A stretch of 64,000 bases of DNA, from the NCBI GenBank assembly GCA_033961575.1, contig CM066730.1, positions 116,587,523 to 116,651,522 of the forward strand. The letters are read 5' to 3'. The stretch is from Aselliscus stoliczkanus (Eukaryota; Chordata; Mammalia; Chiroptera; Hipposideridae). The notes under the pieces are model-generated. The model had not been told where the DNA came from, searched no databases, and worked only from the letters and a program-made list of their open reading frames with translations. Shown here one piece after another: positions 25,801-33,652 of the stretch (within the stretch, counting starts at the first letter, position 1; every line of letters starts with the position of its first letter). Position numbers and translations under genes: made by a program.

Positions 25801-28800
25801 CCACTCAAACTTCTCTGTCTCCCTCAGTTTGACCAAACCTGCCACCGAGGATGCCAGATCAGAAGGCAAGTTTCAGAAATCTGTTACTTTCCATGACCAC
25901 ATTGAAAAAACACATCCTAAAGGTGAATTGAATTTTTCCATTGGGAACTACCATTCTTTTATTTTCTGCTGCCCTCCCCATCAACTTCCCAATGACTAGG
26001 TCATCCTTTAAAATTCTTGTTTTTAAATCATCATAGCAAACATTTATGGAGTACCTAGCTTTGTATCAGGCACTAAACTAAAGGCTTTACCTTGTATTAG
26101 TCCATTTACTTTTCACAACAGCCCTGGAAGTGAACGCTACTGGTGCGACGATTTTGCAGATGACCAATTCAGTACCTTACCCCAAGTCATAGAGATGGCA
26201 AGGAGCAAACCAGGGATATGGGCCAAGGAGTAGCTGAGAGCAGTGGTACCCCAGATTCACTGTGCCTGCTCTCATTGGGTCAACAAAAGGCAAATTAGTA
26301 CAGTATCTGCTACCTTGAGATGTTTGATGTAGTTCATCTCACATCTACTGCTCACCCATTCTAGGTGCCAGAACAGTATCTAGACCCCAGGGAACCAGAG
26401 TTGAACAAGAATAATTGTAACTATGCATAGGTCTCCCAGAGAGGTACCGCTTCCTTCTGACAGTGAACAAAATGCAAGGGCTCGGGTGTGCTTACATTGA
26501 AGTAGTTTTCCTTTCCTTCTTCTGTTCCAATAAGATAAAAGTTAAATCCATATTTGAAGTCTTTGTCATAAACAAGCAGAAGCTCATCTCCAGGATATTC
26601 CTACAGGAATAATATCGAAAGAAGGTTACAGAACATTCCATTCAAAAACAACAGAATATACATTTTCCACAAGGACACATGGAACATTTCCAGGATAGAT
26701 CATGTTAGGCCACAAAACAAGTCTTCATAAATTTAAGAGGATTGAAACCGTATCAAGCATCTTTTCCAATCACAATGGTATGGAACTAAAAATTAATTGC
26801 ATTAAAAAAACTTAAAAAATTCACAAATGGGTGGAGATTAAACAACATGTTAGTAGGATGGGAGAGAGAGGGAGAGAGAGACTGAAGGTTAGTGATGTTT
26901 AATGGTCACACAGTTTATTGACATTGACACAAAACTGATTTCTTTAATCAATCATAAAAGATAGCTATAGTGCTAATCTATGGTTAATAATCCTAAATTG
27001 CAAAATTATCTTATTAGCTTTAAAAAGCTCCTCAAACACAATGGGTCCAGAGAAAATTATCATGAAATTTTATTTCTAACCGAAAAAAAGGTGCATTTCT
27101 TTTATTTAGCATTGTGTTCTGTCATGTGTTTGGAGACAAATCAGGGTAAAAGTTATGAATTAAACAATTAAAGCAGTATAGGAAAATAAGGGTAGATTCC
27201 TATTCTAGTTAAAACTGGGCAGGAATCAGTTTTTCTGGGTGTGGAATAAGACAGTCAGGCACTGATAAGCATTTGCTTTTCACAGATCATCAAGGGGGAT
27301 TCTAGTGGAGCTGAGAGAAGCCAGCATTTGCCCAGTGTCATGGCCAATGTCAGACCTGAACTCAGTAATCTTTTCAACTTTTGTTTTTATGTACCAGGAA
27401 CCCTTTGAAGCAAAACTAAAAGATAAAATGGGATGTTGTACTTACCTGGATAATTTTTTTGAATGGGTGGAAATCAGATATGGCACCTCTCTTGTGAAAG
27501 TCTGCAAAAATATCTTGTTTTTTGATAAGTTTATAAGGTTGTTCATCTGTGAAGTCTTCTTTTACTCGGCAGTTAAATATTCCTTGGGTCTTTGTAGTTA
27601 ACACTAAAGGATAAATTTCTGGATGACCTGGGAAAGACAAAGTAGAATTTTGGTATTTAATGTAACAACTTAAAATGTCAGCAATGGGGCCGGCTGAGTG
27701 GCACGGTGGTTGGGTGCTGGCTTGGGAGGCCAGTGGCCCCAGTTCTGGTCCCACATGTGAGGGCCAGTGACACTGCCCTCAAAAAAAAAAAATGTCAGCA
27801 ATGGCAAACATGAAATTATTTGCTTTCAATAATTGTCTTGGTTGAAATTTTTAAAAATATTTAAAAATCATTGGTCTTATTTTAAAGTAAGTACATATAT
27901 CCATTATAAGAAATGTCAAAAAAGGTAAAATAACAATTACTCATAATGCTACTTCTCAAGAGAACACCTTTATTAATAGCTTGATCTATTTCTTTCTAGC
28001 CACTCCATATATAGCATCTTACATGAATCCTGCCTTTAATGCTTACCATTATTCACAAATATTTTACTATAACCTATATAATCTTTCTAACACATCATTT
28101 TAAATGAATGTAATTAAACAATTTTTAACTGTTCTGTTGTTGATAAACATTACATTTTTCCCTCATTTGTTTCAATGATTGTTCTACAACTACAAACAAA
28201 TATCTAGTGTATAATATGTAAAATCATATATGAAATTATTTTCTTTTTTTTTTTTTTGTGTTTTTTTTTTTTTTTTTTTGAGGGCAGTGTCACTGGCCCT
28301 CATATGTGGGACCGAACCGGGGCCGCTGGCTTCCTGAAATTATTTTCTTAAGATAGATTTTCAAAGTGAAATTATTGGTCCAAAGGTATAATCATCTTTG
28401 TAGGCTCTATCAAACCTGTATGGCTTTCCTAAAGCATCCTCTCCCTCACCCCTCGCCTGCCGTTCTCTCTCACTTTGTTGACCTCACTTCCTACTTTACA
28501 GAGAAAATTCTGTGTCTGTACAGAACAGAATCCTGGTCATCCTGCAGTCCTGCCCACCAGCTGGGCGGCACGGGCACCGCCTTTCTGTCCTTCCCTCCAC
28601 TCCGTCGTAGACGGGTCAGCCCCTTTTCACCCGTCTCAGCCATTAAGGATCATCCACTCACTACTCCTCTCCCTTCAACTTTTCCTACTTCTGGGCTGTT
28701 TTCCCTTAGCATGCCAATTTTCCAGGTGGCTTCCCATTTTACAGGAACCCTCTCTTGACCCATATAGGTGCTGGCTCCTTTTTTCACAGTCACACTTGTT

Positions 28801-29039
28801 CTTCACATGTTAAAGCTACTGACTTCCCAATCAGGTTGTATTAGGAAGCCCTTGGAAACGGGAAGAAGGTGGGGTAGGGAACCCCTTTTCCCTCCTCTGG
28901 TTCCCTAGTCCCAGGATTGCCTTCAAAAGAGGCGGGAGGTGAGGTTCAAGAGACTTTTTGGGGGCTGGCTGAGTGGCACGGTGGTTAAGCCCCGGTTTGG
29001 GTTCCACATATGAGGGCCAGTGACACTGCCCTCAAAAAA

Positions 29040-29082
<43 letters not shown>

Positions 29083-32000
29083 ATGCAAGAGGCTTTTTGC
29101 CTTTAGAAACCGCTAGGGTAGAAGGGATCAAATATATGGTGATGGAAGGAGAACTGACTCTGGGTGGTGAGCACACAATGTGATATACAGATGATGTATT
29201 ACAGAATAGTACACTTGAAACCTATGTAACTTTATAACCATTGTCACCCCAATAAACTTTAATTAAGAAAACAAAAAAACCACTAGGTGGAACTCTGAAG
29301 TTCACGCTGAGCTTGTGCCAACAAGGAGGTGGCTGTCCTTTAAAAACAGAAGCATTCACACAGACCACAAAGCTTTCTCTCATCCCAGAAGCAGGAAAAC
29401 AAAGATTGCGTTCTGTCACCTGCTGCTACTAAACCTACTTCAAATTCTACCATCTGGATATTTTTCACTAAAATGACCCTGCTATACTAATTGGACTTTT
29501 TCAAGGCAACTTTAATATAGGATCTAACTTTTCTTTGTCTAGACATTAGTGAATGAAGCTAGTAGACTGTTTCTAGTTGCAATTGACAACCAGTAATAAC
29601 ATCAGGCAACTGGCAGCCAATAAACCACACAAAACCCCTAATGTCTACCCCTTTCATTCCTGCCCTGCCCCAACAATGGCCAAACTAAACAGGGCAAGGC
29701 CTGATGCTTCCCACCACCCGCAAGGGTCTCTGGCAAAATTCAATAAAAGAACTGTTGCTATCTAGGCTTTGAGGTCTACAATGAAGACAGCACCCCAAAA
29801 ATGCAACAACAAGGCTATGGTGATTAGCAATGAGATGGGCTTTGGGCTCAGCTGTGCCTCCAGCAGAGTGGGATGTTGGTTGCTCCCTGGAGGTGGGGGT
29901 GGGGTAGGGGATGGGGGGTGAGGATGGTGTTGGAGCAGAGGAAAAGGCCTCCAGGGCCCCTGAAGCTTACAGAGGTCAGGGGTCCTGCCACAGGGGCAAG
30001 ACCTGCTGGATAGGGGTTCAGGCTGGGGTGGTCAGTGAACAACAAAGTGGGTGAATAACAGCCATGATAATTACAGTAACATCTATGGAGCACCTACTGC
30101 ATGCGAGGCGCTGTTCTAAGCACTTCATGTGTATTATCTATTTATTTTTTTTAGCTGAGGAAACTGACTCACAGAGTTTAAATAACGTATCCAAAGTTAG
30201 GAGCAAGGAGTTGGAAATAGGGGAGCTGGGATCCAAACCATCATGGTTCCTGCATTCTAGGTGCCATGCCTTGCTGGGGCCCAGGGCAGGCTGCCCCCAG
30301 ATACCCTACAAAGATATTGTTTTGACTAAAATCACGTGAGTAGCAGCAGGAGCAGGAGGGGCTCTCTGACTCTCCTCTGTCCCCCTAAAAGCAGGAAATA
30401 AATCTCCATGATAGTTGCCCTCCCCACTCCTGAAGGACTGAGAGCGGACCTTACCACAAGAGTTATAAAATCCAGAGTGGAGAAAGGAATGTATAAACAA
30501 ACCTCATAACACCTTTACTAATTTACCACCCGAGCCCAAACCTTGTTTAGATTCCTCACTAACAATACCCAAACCTTGCTTAGATTTGTTTCTAATGAGC
30601 ACTAACTTTCTTTGTCCTGTTCATTTCTCAAAAAGTTTATTGTTTCTTTGTCTAAAAGGTATAAAAAAGGTGCCTCATTCGATCATTTCTTTGAGCCTTA
30701 TTTTACGATCTGAGCATCATACTGTGATTCTCCTGTGCCCATGTATTAAATTGTTTTTTTTCTCTTGTTAATCTAGTCTGGTATCAATTTTATTATTTTA
30801 TAACTAGTCCAGCCATAAGAACTAAAGAGGCATAGAGTTGGGGAATTCTCTCCTGCTCTCCAACCTACACTTTCTTGCTAATATGTGAGCACAGCAGAAC
30901 CTGTTACACACAGTCAGGAAGGTAACAGGAATTACATTCCATGGGATGCAGTGGATGGCAGTTATTTCCCTAACAGACTGATAGAGCAGGAGCCAAAGAC
31001 AGACTCAAACTCTACCTACACATCTCACTCCTTAGAATCTTACTGTGTGTACAAGCAAGGGGCCTATGCACTACAAATCACGTCCTCCATATTAAAGCAG
31101 AGGTAATTTAAATAACTTCCATGCATTTTATCTGTATCTTTTGAAAAAAGTTTTAGTTGTTTACTTAAAAAAACCCCACATTTTTATTGAGATACAGTTG
31201 ACAAATAATAAACTGTATATATTTAAAGTGTGCAATCTGTTAAATGTGTCCATATACTCATGAAACCATCACCACAGTCAAAATAAAGAACACATCCATA
31301 ACCCCAAAGTTTCCTCTGCCTCTTCCTCCTGGCAGCCCTTCCTTACCCGCAGGCAACTGCTGATCTGCTTTTTGTTACTATGGATTAGCTTGTGTTTTAT
31401 GGAATATTTGTAAGTGAAATTGCACAGTATATACTTTTTGTTTGTTTTCTTTTCTCTGTATAATTATTTTGAGATTGATTCATGTTTTTGCATGTAGCAA
31501 TGGTTCATTCCTTTATATTTCTGCCTAGTATTTCATAAAGAAAAAATTGAATTGGCAAAGATTTCTTAAGATTCATGACTTCAGGTATGCGGTGTCTAGG
31601 AAATCTTTGCCTGATCTAAGTTCACAGGCTTTTCTCCTATGTTGTCTTCTAGAACTTTTATAATGCTTGGTTTTACATTAGGTGTATGCTCCATTTGGGG
31701 TTAATTTTTGTGTATGATCTGAGAGGTCTAGATTGAAGTTCACTTTTCTGCATATAGATATCCAATTATTCCAGCATCATTTGTTGAATAGACTATCCTT
31801 TCTCCCCTAAATTGCCTTTGAGCTTTTGTTGAAAATCAATGGACCATATATAAGTGAGTCTAGTTTTGGACTCTCTGTTCTCATCTATTGATCTGTTTCT
31901 TTATCATTTCGGTATCTTTTTCAAAGTAACAGTTAACCTGAACCTTCTTCATGACAGTCCTGGGTAAGGAAATGTGCATGTACTACCTAATTTAACCTCT

Positions 32001-33566
32001 GCAACAGTCTCATGAGGTGGGTATCACTAACTCATTCTTCAGATGAGGAAGTAGATGCTCAGAGAGGTGAAGTCACTAAGTGGCAAAACTATAATTTGAA
32101 CCAGGGCTGTCTTATTCCAAAACCTGTGCTATTACTCACTTGTGGTAAACAGAATAATGCCCCCCACCCCACCCCAAAGATGTCCATGTCCTAGTTCCTG
32201 ATGCCTGTGAATATGTTCTTACATGACAAGACGGACTTGCAGATGTGATTAAGTTAATGATCTTCAGATGGGGAGATTATTGGGGCCCTGAGGTGGGCCC
32301 AATGTAATCACAAGGGTCCTTATGTGAAGAAGGCAGGCGAGTCAACATCACAGAGGGAGGTGTGACAGGGAGGCAGAAGTGAAAGAGAGAACAATTAGGA
32401 GATGCTGTGCTGCTAGCTTTGAAGACAGAAGAAGGGCCCAAGAGTCAATAAATATACGGGACCTTTTGCTGAAAAAGGTAAGAAAACAGATCATTCCTTC
32501 AGAGACTCCAGAGGAAACCAGCCCTGCTAACACCTTGACTTTACCCAAGTGAAAGTAATTTCAGGTTCTTATTTCCAAAATGGTAAGGTAATACATTTGT
32601 GGTAATTTGTTACAGCAGCAATAGGCAATTAATATACCACTGATACTCTAACCTGTATTAAAATATGACTTATAATTGTGATTTGGGTAAAATATTTAAC
32701 TTTTGGAAGTCAGCACCTCCAACTTGTAATGGCCATAATAATGCTCACTTTGTAGATCTTTAAAAGGATGAGGCACAAAGCTGTTGCTCCATAAATGTTG
32801 GCTATGTGTGAAAATTATACATATTCTCTAGAAACTTCCAGACATTGCCTTTAGGCCCTTGGGAGACAGTTGTTTAGCTAGTGTGTGGGTCTCTTGGTTC
32901 CTTGGCAGGAAAGGGAATACTAGTTCCCCTGGAACATGACAAGCCCTGAGCCCTGAGTGATGTTGGCAATGTCATAGCAAGGAGGTCAAAGGGATCCTGA
33001 TGTTGTCCTGAGAAGAGTCTGGGGTAAAGGGGAGAGGTTCTGGTATAAGGGGATGCTAAATCAAAACCTACCCCAAGTCTCACTATGAAGTACTGAGCTT
33101 TCTTTGTTTGTTTTTTTCTCCTTATCCAGACATATTCTCTTCTATTTTTCAGTTCTTCACTTTTAGCTGAAACATCTCCACCATGCCCCATTCTCAGGCT
33201 TATGGATTTTCCTACCAGCCAATTATTTAGTGAAGAAATATTTATTGAGCACCTACTATGTGAAAAGCATGATGGGAGTGCCAGAGTATATAGTCTAGAG
33301 GGGGAGACAACATTTAAGAAATACACTCAGATATACGTAAGTACAAATTGTGACAAGTGCTATCTAGAAGAAAACAGGGTGAGAGATTGAACTAAGACAG
33401 GCAATAGTGGTGGTGAATTTATTTAGACAAGAAGAACACAGAAAGTAATTCATTCATTCATTAATCCTATTAATCAATCAACAAATATTTATTGAGCGTT
33501 TATTATGTGTCAAGATCTGTTCTAGGCATTGAGGTACAGTGGTGAACAAGAGAGCTGCTGTCCCCC

Positions 33567-33652
<86 letters not shown>
